Positions 1 to 8,048 of a stretch of 64,000 bases of DNA are shown here, piece after piece. How positions within the stretch are numbered: position 1 is the first letter of the stretch; every line of letters begins with the position of its first letter. The position numbers and the translations under genes are program-made. This stretch comes from Paractinoplanes ovalisporus (GTDB lineage: Bacteria > Actinomycetota > Actinomycetes > Mycobacteriales > Micromonosporaceae), in assembly GCF_016834655.1 (NCBI RefSeq), contig NZ_JAENHP010000009.1:124001-188000 (forward strand). The letters are read 5' to 3'. The notes under the pieces are model-generated. The model was not told the origin of the DNA. It saw only the letters and a list, made by a program, of their open reading frames with translations, and searched no databases.

Positions 1-2
1 AG

Positions 3-629
3 GCCACGCTGGCGTCGAGCACGCTGCAACTGCCGGGCGCGGTGCCCACCCGCGGTTCCGGCCAATTCTCGTACGCCACCTCGCGCGGCCCGGTCTTCGG
101 CGCGAAGGGCGAGCTGCGGCGCTTCCGGGTGGCCGTCGAGAAGGGCAGCAACGAGAACCCGGAGGAGTTCGCCACCGCGGTCGCGGACACGCTGGGTGAC
201 CCGCGCAGCTGGACCGGCGGCGGTCAGGTGCGCCTGCAACTGGTCAGCGGCTCGGACGCGGCCGACTTCACGGTCTACCTGGCCACGCGGGACACCGCCG
301 GCAAGATGTGCCTGCGCGGCGGCACCAACATCCGGATCGGCGGACGGCCGTACACGTCGTGCCGGACCACCGGGAAGGCGATCATCAACCTGGACCGGTG
401 GCGGCTGTCGGCACCCCCGTACGTGGAAGCCAAGGTCTCCCTCGCGACCTATCGGCAATATGTGATCAACCACGAGGTCGGTCACGAGCTGGGCCACCGG
501 CACGAGGGCTGCCCGCGGGCGGGCGGACCGGCCCCCGTGATGGTGCAGCAGACCCTCACGCTGCGCGGCTGCAAGTCGTACGCGTGGCCGCGCCGGAATG
601 GGAAGATGTTGAGCGGCCCGCGGTTGTGA
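3..629 (+). CDS. DUF3152 domain protein, C-terminal part (5' end outside window)
   Basis: The reading frame is open from the left edge, so the true start lies upstream and only about 208 C-terminal residues are visible. The C-terminal half contains HEVGHELGHRHEGCP, a zincin-like HExxH extended by a second histidine and followed by a cysteine. This is the hallmark I associate with the actinobacterial DUF3152 family (usually secreted or membrane-anchored, putative metalloprotease fold). Further cysteines, including one in the ending RGCKSYAWP, suggest disulfides and an extracytoplasmic location. No substrate is known to me. About 117 bases separate it from moeZ, and no terminator is obvious there. 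Family assignment rests on the motif only; peptidase activity is inferred. Confidence 0.7.
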   Translation, partial: ATLASSTLQLPGAVPTRGSGQFSYATSRGPVFGAKGELRRFRVAVEKGSNENPEEFATAVADTLGDPRSWTGGGQVRLQLVSGSDAADFTVYLATRDTAGKMCLRGGTNIRIGGRPYTSCRTTGKAIINLDRWRLSAPPYVEAKVSLATYRQYVINHEVGHELGHRHEGCPRAGGPAPVMVQQTLTLRGCKSYAWPRRNGKMLSGPRL

Positions 630-746
630 ACGGGCGGAAAAATTCCCGTGTCCCGCATGTCGGGCCGGTGTTCAACGTCATGGCAGTTCACCGCGGTCGC
701 GAGTGACAATGGTGACCGATCCTTACCGTCAACCCGGGGAGTTAAC

Positions 747-1928
747 GTGGCACTGCCCCCGCTCGTCGAGCCGGCCGCAGAGCTGACCGTCGATGAGATC
801 CGCCGCTATTCACGGCACCTGATCATCCCGGATGTCGGGATGGACGGTCAGAAGCGGCTGAAGAACTCGAAGGTCCTGGTCGTCGGCGCGGGCGGCCTCG
901 GTTCGCCGGCGCTGCTCTACCTCGCCGCCGCCGGTGTGGGCACGCTGGGCATCGTCGACTTCGACACGGTCGACGAGTCCAACCTCCAGCGCCAGATCAT
1001 CCACGGCGTCTCCGACATCGACCGGCCCAAGGCCGAGTCCGCCGCGGCCAGCATCGCCGAGGTCAACCCGCTGGTGAACGTGGTCATCCACAACACCGCG
1101 CTCGACCGCGACAACGTCAAGGAACTCTTCAGCCAGTACGACCTGATCGTCGACGGCACCGACAACTTCGCGACGCGTTACATGGTCAACGACGCCGCGG
1201 TGCTGCTCGGCAAGCCGTACGTCTGGGGTTCGATCTACCGCTTCGACGGCCAGGCCTCGGTCTTCTGGGAGGAGCACGGCCCCTGCTACCGCTGCCTCTA
1301 CCCGGAACCCCCGCCGCCCGGCATGGTGCCGAGCTGCGCCGAGGGCGGCGTCCTGGGTGTGCTCTGCGCCTCGATCGGCTCGATCCAGGTCAACGAGGCG
1401 ATCAAGCTGCTGACCGGCATCGGTGAGCCGCTGGTGGGCCGGCTGATGGTCTACGACGCCCTCGAGATGGAATACCGCAAGATCAAGGTCCGTAAGGACC
1501 CGAACTGCGCGCTCTGCGGCGAGAACCCGACCGTCACCGACCTGCTGGAAGACTACGAGGACTTCTGCGGCGCGGTGTCGGCCGAGGCCGAGGAGGCCAC
1601 GCTCAACGCCACCATCACGGCCCGCGAGCTGAAGGACTGGCAGGACTCCGGCAAGGACCTGTTCCTGGTCGACGTCCGCGAGCCGGCCGAGTGGGAGATC
1701 AACCGGATCCCGGGTGCGACCCTGATCCCCAAGGGCGAGATCCTCTCGGGCGAGGCGCTGTCGCGCTTCCCGCAAGACCGTCAGATCGTGCTGCACTGCA
1801 AGTCGGGTGTGCGCTCGGCCGAGGCGCTGGCGGCCATCAAGGCGGCCGGCTTCAAAGACGCCGTGCACCTTCAGGGCGGCATCGTCTCGTGGGTCAACAC
1901 CATCGACCCGTCGCAGCCGTCTTACTGA
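747..1928 (+). CDS. moeZ: Adenylyltransferase/sulfurtransferase MoeZ
   Basis: A 393-residue two-domain protein. The N-terminal MoeB/ThiF-type E1 domain (about residues 15-270) has the nucleotide-binding GAGGLGSP and the zinc cysteines CYRC and CALC. A C-terminal rhodanese domain (about 290-393) has the active-site loop HCKSGVRS, whose cysteine carries the persulfide. Such proteins adenylate the C-terminal glycine of small sulfur carriers (MoaD, ThiS, CysO type) and transfer sulfur to them for molybdopterin, thiamin or cysteine synthesis. I chose the GTG at 747 because a GGGGAG ribosome site lies just upstream and the protein then begins at the usual family position. An in-frame start at 648 would add 33 non-conserved residues. 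Both catalytic cysteines are present. Confidence 0.93.
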   Translation: MALPPLVEPAAELTVDEIRRYSRHLIIPDVGMDGQKRLKNSKVLVVGAGGLGSPALLYLAAAGVGTLGIVDFDTVDESNLQRQIIHGVSDIDRPKAESAAASIAEVNPLVNVVIHNTALDRDNVKELFSQYDLIVDGTDNFATRYMVNDAAVLLGKPYVWGSIYRFDGQASVFWEEHGPCYRCLYPEPPPPGMVPSCAEGGVLGVLCASIGSIQVNEAIKLLTGIGEPLVGRLMVYDALEMEYRKIKVRKDPNCALCGENPTVTDLLEDYEDFCGAVSAEAEEATLNATITARELKDWQDSGKDLFLVDVREPAEWEINRIPGATLIPKGEILSGEALSRFPQDRQIVLHCKSGVRSAEALAAIKAAGFKDAVHLQGGIVSWVNTIDPSQPSY

Positions 1929-1942
1929 TCTGTAGCCACGCG

Positions 1943-1989
1943 ATCACCCTGGGGAGCCGAACGATGACTCCTCAGGGTGATTGTGCTTT
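1943..1989 (+). terminator. Rho-independent terminator of moeZ
   Basis: Inverted repeat 1943-1956 / 1968-1981 (ATCACCCTGGGGAG and CTCCTCAGGGTGAT) pairs 13 of 14 positions with an 11-nt loop, 15 bases after the moeZ stop. A weakly T-rich stretch follows. It fits a moeZ terminator. Confidence 0.75.
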
Positions 1990-2062
1990 CACGGATCGGA
2001 CGTATTAGACAGATGTCGAGACGGCGCAGCGGAATTCATGAGCGGGTTGTAGCGTCACCGTC

Positions 2063-2869
2063 GTGGTAGACATCGACGCTGCGATCGGTTACGTCGTCGC
2101 GCACGGCGACCCGGTCGAGCGGGCGCGTCTGACCTATCTGCGCACCGGTCAGCCTCCTGATCCGCAGGTGATCGACCGGATCACCGCCGAGCAGTCCGAG
2201 GCCGGTGGCTGGCCCGCCTCGGCCGAGGCCGCGGTCGACTCGATCGACGCCACCTGCTTCCGCCTCAACGAGCTGGACGATCTCGGCGGCCTGCGCGGCG
2301 AGCCGGTCGACCGGGCCCTCTCCTGGCTGGCCACGGCGCAGCGGCGCGACGGCACCTGGCAGGAGGCGGCCGAACTGGCCCCGGTGGCGCCGGCCTGGGC
2401 GATGCCGGGCGATCCCGAGGCCACGCTCTATCTCACCGCCGTCGCGGGTTTCTGGATGACCCTGGCCGAGTTCGAGGCGCACCCGCAGTTCGACGTTCCC
2501 GCCCGCTACGGTCACACGCTCGGCGCCGCGGCCCAGTGGGTGGTCGGTCAGATCCAGCCCGACGGCACGTGGCCGTCCTTCCTCGCCACCGGCTGGCACG
2601 CGGCCGGGCTGCTCTACGGCCAGCAGTACTTCTACGAGTCGGCGCGGGTGCAGCTCGTGCTCGGCGACCGGATGCCCGACATGACGCCGGCCGACATCGC
2701 CTCGATGGCGGCCGCGCTGCGCCGCATCAACCTGGGCGACGACTGGCTGCTGCAGAGCGCCCGCAAGCGGCTGGGCGAGACCCAGCGCACCGACGGCGGA
2801 TGGGACAGCGCCGAGGGCCCGAACTTCGACGTGAACACCACCCTGACCGTCCTGCGGGCCTGTCGCTGA
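2063..2869 (+). CDS. Prenyltransferase/squalene-oxidase-repeat protein (terpene-cyclase-like fold)
   Basis: A 268-residue soluble protein containing three QW-type repeats, QRRDGTW (about residue 94), IQPDGTW (about 165) and QRTDGGW (about 240). These are typical of the alpha/alpha-toroid fold shared by squalene-hopene cyclases, prenyltransferases and related proteins. It is far shorter than a complete squalene-hopene cyclase (over 600 residues), and I do not see that family's catalytic DXDD motif, so cyclase activity is doubtful. A single-domain toroid with an unknown ligand is more likely. The GTG at 2063 gives a start immediately before the conserved region. It stands alone between the moeZ terminator and the secreted-protein genes. 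Confidence 0.6.
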   Translation: MVDIDAAIGYVVAHGDPVERARLTYLRTGQPPDPQVIDRITAEQSEAGGWPASAEAAVDSIDATCFRLNELDDLGGLRGEPVDRALSWLATAQRRDGTWQEAAELAPVAPAWAMPGDPEATLYLTAVAGFWMTLAEFEAHPQFDVPARYGHTLGAAAQWVVGQIQPDGTWPSFLATGWHAAGLLYGQQYFYESARVQLVLGDRMPDMTPADIASMAAALRRINLGDDWLLQSARKRLGETQRTDGGWDSAEGPNFDVNTTLTVLRACR

Positions 2870-3120
2870 CGGCGTTCCGGCCCCGGGTCAACGGCTGCAA
2901 CCGAATTGCACCCATAACCGGCCGAATGGCTACCGTACGGATACCCGGGTGACGGCTTGAACCGTGGCTCACCGTTACGGCACAGTTCATGCCAGGCCCG
3001 ACCGGGGCCTGGGCGAGGCAGAGATCCGCTGGGCGATGAGATTGGTCGCCACAGTCCGGCGGGGAGTCAGTGGCGAAACCGGCGCCTACGAAGATTCGTC
3101 TACTTCGGAGGAACGCCATC

Positions 3121-3639
3121 ATGCGTAAGTCGACCAAGCGCGTCGTCGTCATCGCCACCACCCTCGCCGTCGCCGGCGGCGCGAGTGCCGCCTGGGCGTC
3201 GTGGCTGGCCAACGGCACCGGCACCGCCGCCGCGAAGGCCGGCACCGCCCAGGAGCTGGTGGTCACCTCGGCCACGCCCGACGCGAGCCTGTTCCCCGAG
3301 ACCGTCGGCAACGCCTGGGTCACCATCGAGAACCCCAACCCGTACGCGGTCTCGGTCGACAAGCTCACGTGGAAGCCGAGCGACGGCGTCCAGACCGTCG
3401 CGACCGTCGCCGGCTCGGTGTGCGGCAACAACGGTGTCTACTTCGGAGACTTCAGCACCAGCACGATCGGTTCCGGTGGTGTGCTGTCCGGCCTCGACCT
3501 CTACGTCCCGGGCGGCGAGAGCAAGTCGTTCGAGCTGAAGAAGGCCGTCCGCATGATCAACAACGCCGAGAACGGCTGCCAGGGCGCGACCTTCAGCATC
3601 CCGCTGAAGGCGACCGGCGAGAGCGTCGTCGCGCGCTGA
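3121..3639 (+). CDS. Small secreted protein, unknown function
   Basis: A 172-residue protein beginning MRKSTKRVVVIATTLAVAGG, a clear Sec signal peptide, followed by AAWASWLANGTGTAAAKAG. The Ala-Trp-Ala/small-residue pattern directly after the signal resembles the N terminus of many actinobacterial secreted beta-sandwich proteins of the CalY/TasA-like type, but that comparison is from memory only. Two cysteines (VCGNN and GCQGA) could form a disulfide. The ATG at 3121 has a good GGAGG ribosome site about 8 bases upstream. An in-frame start at 3070 would put 17 residues before the signal peptide. It precedes another secreted-protein gene on the same strand, with a strong hairpin between them. 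Confidence 0.75.
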   Translation: MRKSTKRVVVIATTLAVAGGASAAWASWLANGTGTAAAKAGTAQELVVTSATPDASLFPETVGNAWVTIENPNPYAVSVDKLTWKPSDGVQTVATVAGSVCGNNGVYFGDFSTSTIGSGGVLSGLDLYVPGGESKSFELKKAVRMINNAENGCQGATFSIPLKATGESVVAR

Positions 3640-3644
3640 TCACG

Positions 3645-3677
3645 AGCCGGCGGCGCGCTGACGGCGAGCCGCCGGCT
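3645..3677 (+). terminator. Intercistronic hairpin between two secreted-protein genes
   Basis: Perfect 10-bp stem AGCCGGCGGC (3645-3654) and GCCGCCGGCT (3668-3677) with a 13-nt loop, 5 bases after the preceding stop. A short mixed T-rich stretch follows. It could terminate or attenuate transcription so that the first secreted protein is made in excess over the second. Confidence 0.55.
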
Positions 3678-3702
3678 TGTCCTGTTCTGTGAGGGAGCTC
3701 CG

Positions 3703-4458
3703 ATGAGGATGACCACGGTGCTGGTCACGACCGGGCTGATCACCGCCGGCCTGCTGGCGGACGGCTCGGCCGCGCTGGCCGCCTGGGACGCCGGTGCCGG
3801 CGCCGGTGGTGCGGCCGGTGCGCGGGCGGGTGCCCTGCCTCCGGCCGTCGCGCCCGTTGTCGAGGTGCACGGGTCCGCGGTCACCGTCGACTGGCCGGCG
3901 ATCGCCGTGCCGGGCGTGTCGGTGCGTGGCTATCGGGTCTCCCGCACGAACCGGACCACCGGGCAGACCGTCGAGGCCGAGCGGGGCTGTTCGGGTGTCG
4001 TCACCCGGACCCGCTGCACCGAGGGCGATGTCCCCGGCGGCCGCTGGTCGTACGCCGTCGTGGCTCTCGTCGGCGGCGACTGGCGGTCCACCCCGGGTGT
4101 CGCCGCGCCCGTCACCGTGGGTGAGGCGCAGCCGGTCCGGCTGCCGGTTGCCGCCCCGACTCCCGTAACCCCCACGACTCCGGCGCCGACCGTGAGCCCG
4201 ACACCGGCCGTCGAGCCCACAAAGTCACCGGCGCTGGAACCGACCGCTTCGCCCTCGGCAACGCCCTCGCCCTCGGCAACGCCTTCGCGCTCCGCGGAGC
4301 CGGAGCCGTCGCGGTCGGTGGAGCCGAAGCCGACGCGGTCGGTGGAGCCGGTTCCGCCCGCTACCACGGAACCCGCCCCGGAAAAGACGACGTCGGAGTC
4401 GCCCCGGCCGCCCGTGGAGATCACGGCCGAGGCGACTCCGACGCCGGCGGAGTCGTAG
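3703..4458 (+). CDS. Secreted fibronectin-III-like protein with Pro/Ser/Thr-rich tail
   Basis: A 251-residue protein. An N-terminal hydrophobic signal (MRMTTVLVTTGLITAGLLAD) ends near ALAAWD. An all-beta region (about residues 45-145) follows, with PVVEVHGSAVTVDWPAI and RGYRVSR spacing typical of fibronectin type III, plus two cysteines. From about residue 150 to the end the sequence is low-complexity Pro/Thr/Ser/Glu, including repeated SVEP and TPSPSATPS units. I see no LPxTG sorting motif or closing membrane helix, so the tail is probably a cell-wall-spanning or O-glycosylated linker rather than a sortase anchor. The neighbouring small secreted gene and identical orientation suggest an extracellular pair. 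It ends 4 bases from the convergent proA. Confidence 0.65.
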   Translation: MRMTTVLVTTGLITAGLLADGSAALAAWDAGAGAGGAAGARAGALPPAVAPVVEVHGSAVTVDWPAIAVPGVSVRGYRVSRTNRTTGQTVEAERGCSGVVTRTRCTEGDVPGGRWSYAVVALVGGDWRSTPGVAAPVTVGEAQPVRLPVAAPTPVTPTTPAPTVSPTPAVEPTKSPALEPTASPSATPSPSATPSRSAEPEPSRSVEPKPTRSVEPVPPATTEPAPEKTTSESPRPPVEITAEATPTPAES

Positions 4459-4462
4459 AGAA

Positions 4463-5710
4463 CTACCGTCGAATGTGGCCGTTGCCCGTCACGATGTATT
4501 TCGTCGAGGTCAGCTCGGGCAGCCCCATCGGCCCGCGGGCGTGCAGTTTCTGGGTGCTGATGCCGATCTCGGCGCCGAACCCGAACTCGCCCCCGTCGGT
4601 GAACCGGGTCGACGCGTTCACCATCACCGCGGCCGCGTCGACGCGAGCCGTGAACCGCCGGGTCGCCGTCACCGACTCGCTCACGATGGCCTCGGTGTGC
4701 CCGGTGCCGTAGCGGCGGATGTGGTCGAGCGCGTCGTCCAGCGAGTCGACGATCGCCACCGCGAGATCGGCCGACAGGTATTCCTTGCCCCAGTCCTCGT
4801 CGGTGGCCGGGACAACCGTTTCCCCGTACGCCGCCACGCGCGGATCGCCGTGCACGGTGATGCCGGCCTCGGCCAGCTCGGGCAGCACCAGCGGCAGGAA
4901 CCGCTCGGCGATGTCGGCGTGCACCAGCAGCGACTCGGCGGTGTTGCAGGTGGACAGACGCTGCGTCTTGGAGTTCACCGCCACCGCGAGGGCCTTCTCC
5001 AGATCGGCGTGTTCGTCCACATAGACGTGACAGTTGCCGACCCCGGTCTCGATCACGGGCACGGTCGATTCCTCCACCACCGTACGGATGAGGGAAGCGC
5101 CGCCGCGGGGAATCAGCACGTCGACCAGCCCGCGCGCCCGCATCAGTTCCTTCACCGAGTCGCGCGTGGTGGCGTCGAGCAGCTGGATCGTGTCGGCCGG
5201 CAGACCGCTGTCGGCGACCGCCTTGCGCAGCACCGAGACGATCGCGGCGTTCGAGCTGAGCGCCGAGCCCGAACCGCGCAGCAGCGCCGCGTTGCCCGAC
5301 TTGAGGCAGATGCCCGCGGCGTCGGCGGTCACGTTGGGCCGGCCCTCATAGATGATGCCGACGACCCCGAACGGCACCCGCACCTGACGCAGCTCGAGCC
5401 CGTTGGCCAGCGTCGACCCGCGCACCACGTCACCCACCGGGTCGGGCAGGGCGGCCAGTTCCCGCAGCCCCTCGGCCATCGCCTCGACCCGCGCCGGGGT
5501 CAGCGTGAGCCGGTCGATCATCGACTCGGACAGGCCGCCGGAACGGGCGTTGGCCACGTCGACCTCGTTCGCCGCGACGATGTCGGCCGAGCGCTCGACC
5601 AGGCGGTCGGCCATCAGCAGCAGGGCGCGGTCTTTCTCCGTACGGGTGGCGGCAGCGAGGTCGATGGCGGCCACTCGTGCGTCGGCGGCCTGCTGCAGGA
5701 CAGTCGTCAT
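4463..5710 (-). CDS. proA: Glutamate-5-semialdehyde dehydrogenase (gamma-glutamyl phosphate reductase)
   Basis: A 415-residue cytosolic enzyme of the aldehyde dehydrogenase superfamily. It reduces gamma-glutamyl phosphate with NADPH to glutamate semialdehyde, the second step of proline synthesis. Visible hallmarks are GVVGIIYEGRPNVTADAA in the cofactor region, the catalytic cysteine in LSTCNTAES and the C-terminal GGEFGFGAEIGISTQK. The length matches the family. It starts 11 bases after the proB stop, so the two genes form a proBA operon on the minus strand. The ATG at 5710 begins the usual N terminus. Confidence 0.96.
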   Translation of the reverse strand: MTTVLQQAADARVAAIDLAAATRTEKDRALLLMADRLVERSADIVAANEVDVANARSGGLSESMIDRLTLTPARVEAMAEGLRELAALPDPVGDVVRGSTLANGLELRQVRVPFGVVGIIYEGRPNVTADAAGICLKSGNAALLRGSGSALSSNAAIVSVLRKAVADSGLPADTIQLLDATTRDSVKELMRARGLVDVLIPRGGASLIRTVVEESTVPVIETGVGNCHVYVDEHADLEKALAVAVNSKTQRLSTCNTAESLLVHADIAERFLPLVLPELAEAGITVHGDPRVAAYGETVVPATDEDWGKEYLSADLAVAIVDSLDDALDHIRRYGTGHTEAIVSESVTATRRFTARVDAAAVMVNASTRFTDGGEFGFGAEIGISTQKLHARGPMGLPELTSTKYIVTGNGHIRR

Positions 5711-5721
5711 GACGGATCCCT

Positions 5722-6837
5722 TTATAGGAGGACGAGGTCGTCGCGGTGCACGACCTCTCGTTCATATCCCGGCCCCAGAGCGGCGGCCAACTCGGGGGTC
5801 GAGCGTCCCAGCAGCGCGGGCAGCTCGACGGCGTCGTAGTTGACCAGCCCGCGGGCGACCGGCGCCCCCGAACCGGCGTCGACCAGGTCGACCGGGTCGC
5901 CGGCGGCGAACGAGCCGTCGACCGCGGTGATGCCGGCAGGCAGCAGCGACTTGCGCCGCGCGACCACCGCGGCCACCGCGCCCGGGTCGAGGTGGAGCCG
6001 GCCGCGCGGGGCGGTCGCGTGCGCGAGCCAGAACAGCCGGGCCGTCGGGCGGTTGTCGGCCGGCCGGAACAGGGTGCCGACCTCGTCGTCGCCGGCCAAT
6101 GCGGCGCCGGCCAGGGGCGCGGCGGTGAGCACGACCGGGATGCCGAAACCGGTCGCTATGCGGGCCGCCTCGACCTTGGTGACCATGCCGCCGGTGCCGA
6201 CCTTCGACTTGCTGGGCGTGGTGATGTTGATGCCCTCGAGGTCGGACTCGTCGCCCACGTAGGCGATGCGGCGCGACGACGGGTCGGACGGGCTGCCCGT
6301 GTAGAGCGCGTCGACGTCGGAGAGCAGCACCAGCAGGTCGGCCTGGACGAGCGCGGCGACCAGGGCGGCGAGCCGGTCGTTGTCACCGAAGCGGATCTCG
6401 TCGGTGGCGACCGTGTCGTTCTCGTTCACGATCGGCAGCGCGCCCAGGTCGAGCAGTTTGCGCAGCGTGCGGTACGCGTTGCGGTAGTGCGCGCGGCGGG
6501 TGACGTCGTCGGCGGTGAGCAGCACCTGGCCGACCTGCAGCCCGTGCCGCGCGAAGCCCGCCGCGTAGCGCCCGATCAGCAGTCCCTGCCCGACCGACGC
6601 GGCCGCCTGCTGGGTCGCCAGGTCGCGCGGCCGACGGCGCAGGTGCAGCGGGGCCAGGCCGGCGGCGATCGCGCCGCTCGAGACCAGAACCACCTCACGC
6701 CCGCCGGCGGCCAGGCCGCCGAGCACGTCGACCAGCATGTCGACGCGTTGCTCGTCTATCCCGCCGGAAGCCGTGGTCAGCGAGGACGAACCCACCTTGA
6801 CCACGATCCGGCGCGCTCCGGTCACCAGTTCACGCAC
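5722..6837 (-). CDS. proB: Glutamate 5-kinase
   Basis: A 371-residue enzyme that phosphorylates L-glutamate at the gamma carboxyl, the first and normally proline-inhibited step of proline synthesis. The N-terminal amino-acid kinase domain starts with RRIVVKVGSSSLT and includes LPIVNENDTVATDEI and the FGDNDRLAALVAAL substrate loop. A C-terminal PUA domain (about residues 275-371) is present. I place the start at the GTG at 6837, which puts the kinase domain at the expected position. An ATG at 6885 would add 16 residues, but its codon lies inside a 23-bp tandem duplication. It is followed closely by proA. Confidence 0.93.
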   Translation of the reverse strand: MRELVTGARRIVVKVGSSSLTTASGGIDEQRVDMLVDVLGGLAAGGREVVLVSSGAIAAGLAPLHLRRRPRDLATQQAAASVGQGLLIGRYAAGFARHGLQVGQVLLTADDVTRRAHYRNAYRTLRKLLDLGALPIVNENDTVATDEIRFGDNDRLAALVAALVQADLLVLLSDVDALYTGSPSDPSSRRIAYVGDESDLEGINITTPSKSKVGTGGMVTKVEAARIATGFGIPVVLTAAPLAGAALAGDDEVGTLFRPADNRPTARLFWLAHATAPRGRLHLDPGAVAAVVARRKSLLPAGITAVDGSFAAGDPVDLVDAGSGAPVARGLVNYDAVELPALLGRSTPELAAALGPGYEREVVHRDDLVLL

Positions 6838-6883
6838 CGGCCAATTGTGCTCGGGCGGGCCGGCCGAACCGGGCCGAGATCCC

Positions 6884-6929
6884 ATATCGTGGCCCGGGTG
6901 TCACCTATATCGTGGCCCGGGTGACACCT
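6884..6929. repeat. 23-bp tandem duplication at the proB / alkyltransferase-like divergent start region
   Basis: Bases 6884-6906 and 6907-6929 are the same 23-mer with a single mismatch. Each copy contains ATATCGTGGCCCGGGTG, so two sets of GTG codons occur in different frames. The second copy carries both candidate GTG starts (6912, 6921) of the downstream plus-strand gene. Confidence 0.9.
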
Positions 6930-7223
6930 CAGGAGTACGTCGAAGAGGTGCTTTCCCTCGTGGAGCGCATCCCGGAAGGCCACGTGATGTCGTACGGCGC
7001 CATCGCCGACGCCCTGGCCGACGCCTCGGGGCGCAACTCGGCCCGGCAGGTCGGCACGATCATGGCCCGGCACGGTGGCGGCGTCCCCTGGCACCGGGTG
7101 GTCAACAGCTCCGGACGCATGCCGCCCGGCCACGAGCAGGAGGCGCGCGAGCGGTTGCTGTCCGAGGGCGTACCTCTGAAGGGGGAACACGTGGACATGG
7201 CCCGAGCGAGCTGGCGGCCCTGA
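6921..7223 (+). CDS. Alkyltransferase-like protein (MGMT DNA-binding domain, no acceptor cysteine)
   Basis: A protein of about 100 residues matching the DNA-binding domain of O6-alkylguanine-DNA alkyltransferase: a helix-turn-helix segment GHVMSYGAIADALADA with downstream RQVGTIMARH and PWHRVVNSSGRM. The alkyl-accepting cysteine of the PCHR motif is replaced by tryptophan (PWHRV). This defines alkyltransferase-like (ATL) proteins, which bind O6-alkylguanine without repairing it and recruit nucleotide excision repair. GTG codons at 6912 and 6921 are both in frame. Neither has a clear ribosome site and both lie in a 23-bp duplication, so the start is uncertain and translation may be leaderless. 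The gene is divergent from proB. Confidence 0.85.
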   Translation: MTPQEYVEEVLSLVERIPEGHVMSYGAIADALADASGRNSARQVGTIMARHGGGVPWHRVVNSSGRMPPGHEQEARERLLSEGVPLKGEHVDMARASWRP

Positions 7224-7239
7224 TGACCGGTCTTTTCTG

Positions 7240-8043
7240 ATGCGGCGCGGTCAGCCGAGCCGTACGGCGATGAGTGCGGCCCGCTATCGGGCGGCGCACC
7301 AGATCCTCGAGGGCGGCGAGATCTTCAGAGACCCCTTGGCCGTACGGATCCTGGGCGTCGCCGAGCCGGACCTGCTGGCCGACGCGCCCCGCCGGGGGAT
7401 GCGGCTGTTCATCGCCGCCCGGACCCGCTTCGCCGAAGATGCCCTGGCCACGGCGGTGGCTCACGGCGTACGGGAAATGGTTGTCCTCGGCGCCGGTCTG
7501 GACACGTTCGCCTATCGCAATCCCCACCCCGGTCTGCGGGTCACCGAGGTCGACCATCCGGACACGCAGGCCTGGAAGCGGGAGCGGCTGGCCGGATCGG
7601 GCATTTCGGCGCCGTCGTCGCTCACCTATCTGGGTGTCGACTTCGAGAAGGAGTCGCTGGCCGATCGGCTGCACCTGGACGGGCCGGCGTTCTTCCTCTG
7701 GCTCGGCGTGGTGCCCTATCTGACGCTCGACGGGTTCCGCGAGACGGTACGGGTGGTGGCCGCGCGCGAGGGCAACGAGATGGTCTTCGACTATGCGCAG
7801 CCGCCGTCGCAGATGCCGGCCGAGCGGCGGGAGTGGCTCGAGGCCCGGGCCGCGCGGGTCGCCAAGCTGGGCGAGCCGTGGCTGACCTACTTCGAGCCGG
7901 AGGAGGTTGCTTCTCTGCTCGGGGCCTCCGAGTTCGGCGAGATCGAGGATCTTGGGCCGTCCGAGTTGGCGGCCCGCTACTTCGGCCGCACCGATGTGCC
8001 GCCCGGAACGGCGGGCGGTCACGTGCTCAGAGCTCGCCGCTGA
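7240..8043 (+). CDS. Class I SAM-dependent methyltransferase (leucine carboxyl methyltransferase-like family)
   Basis: A 267-residue cytosolic protein. The N-terminal pattern ARYRAAHQILEGG and IFRDPLAVRILG leads into the SAM-binding motif MVVLGAGLDTFAYR (about residues 82-95) and the acidic loop VTEVDHPDTQAWKR. This layout is characteristic of the LCM/PPM2-related bacterial methyltransferases (TIGR00027 group) common in actinobacteria. The substrate is unknown; several relatives modify polyketides or small acids. It follows the ATL gene by 16 bases on the same strand, so co-transcription is possible. Its stop is 5 bases before a tandem-repeat array. Confidence 0.82.
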   Translation: MRRGQPSRTAMSAARYRAAHQILEGGEIFRDPLAVRILGVAEPDLLADAPRRGMRLFIAARTRFAEDALATAVAHGVREMVVLGAGLDTFAYRNPHPGLRVTEVDHPDTQAWKRERLAGSGISAPSSLTYLGVDFEKESLADRLHLDGPAFFLWLGVVPYLTLDGFRETVRVVAAREGNEMVFDYAQPPSQMPAERREWLEARAARVAKLGEPWLTYFEPEEVASLLGASEFGEIEDLGPSELAARYFGRTDVPPGTAGGHVLRARR

Positions 8044-8048
8044 TTTTG

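Noticed and set aside
810..1868. Long minus-strand open frame opposite moeZ
   Set aside because: High GC makes long antisense frames common; the plus-strand protein is clearly MoeZ and the antisense product is low-complexity Arg/Asp/Val.
2870..3120. Riboswitch upstream of the secreted-protein gene
   Set aside because: A CCAGGCCC/GGGCCTGG hairpin is present (2992-3012), but I could not match any known aptamer core such as c-di-AMP or cobalamin.
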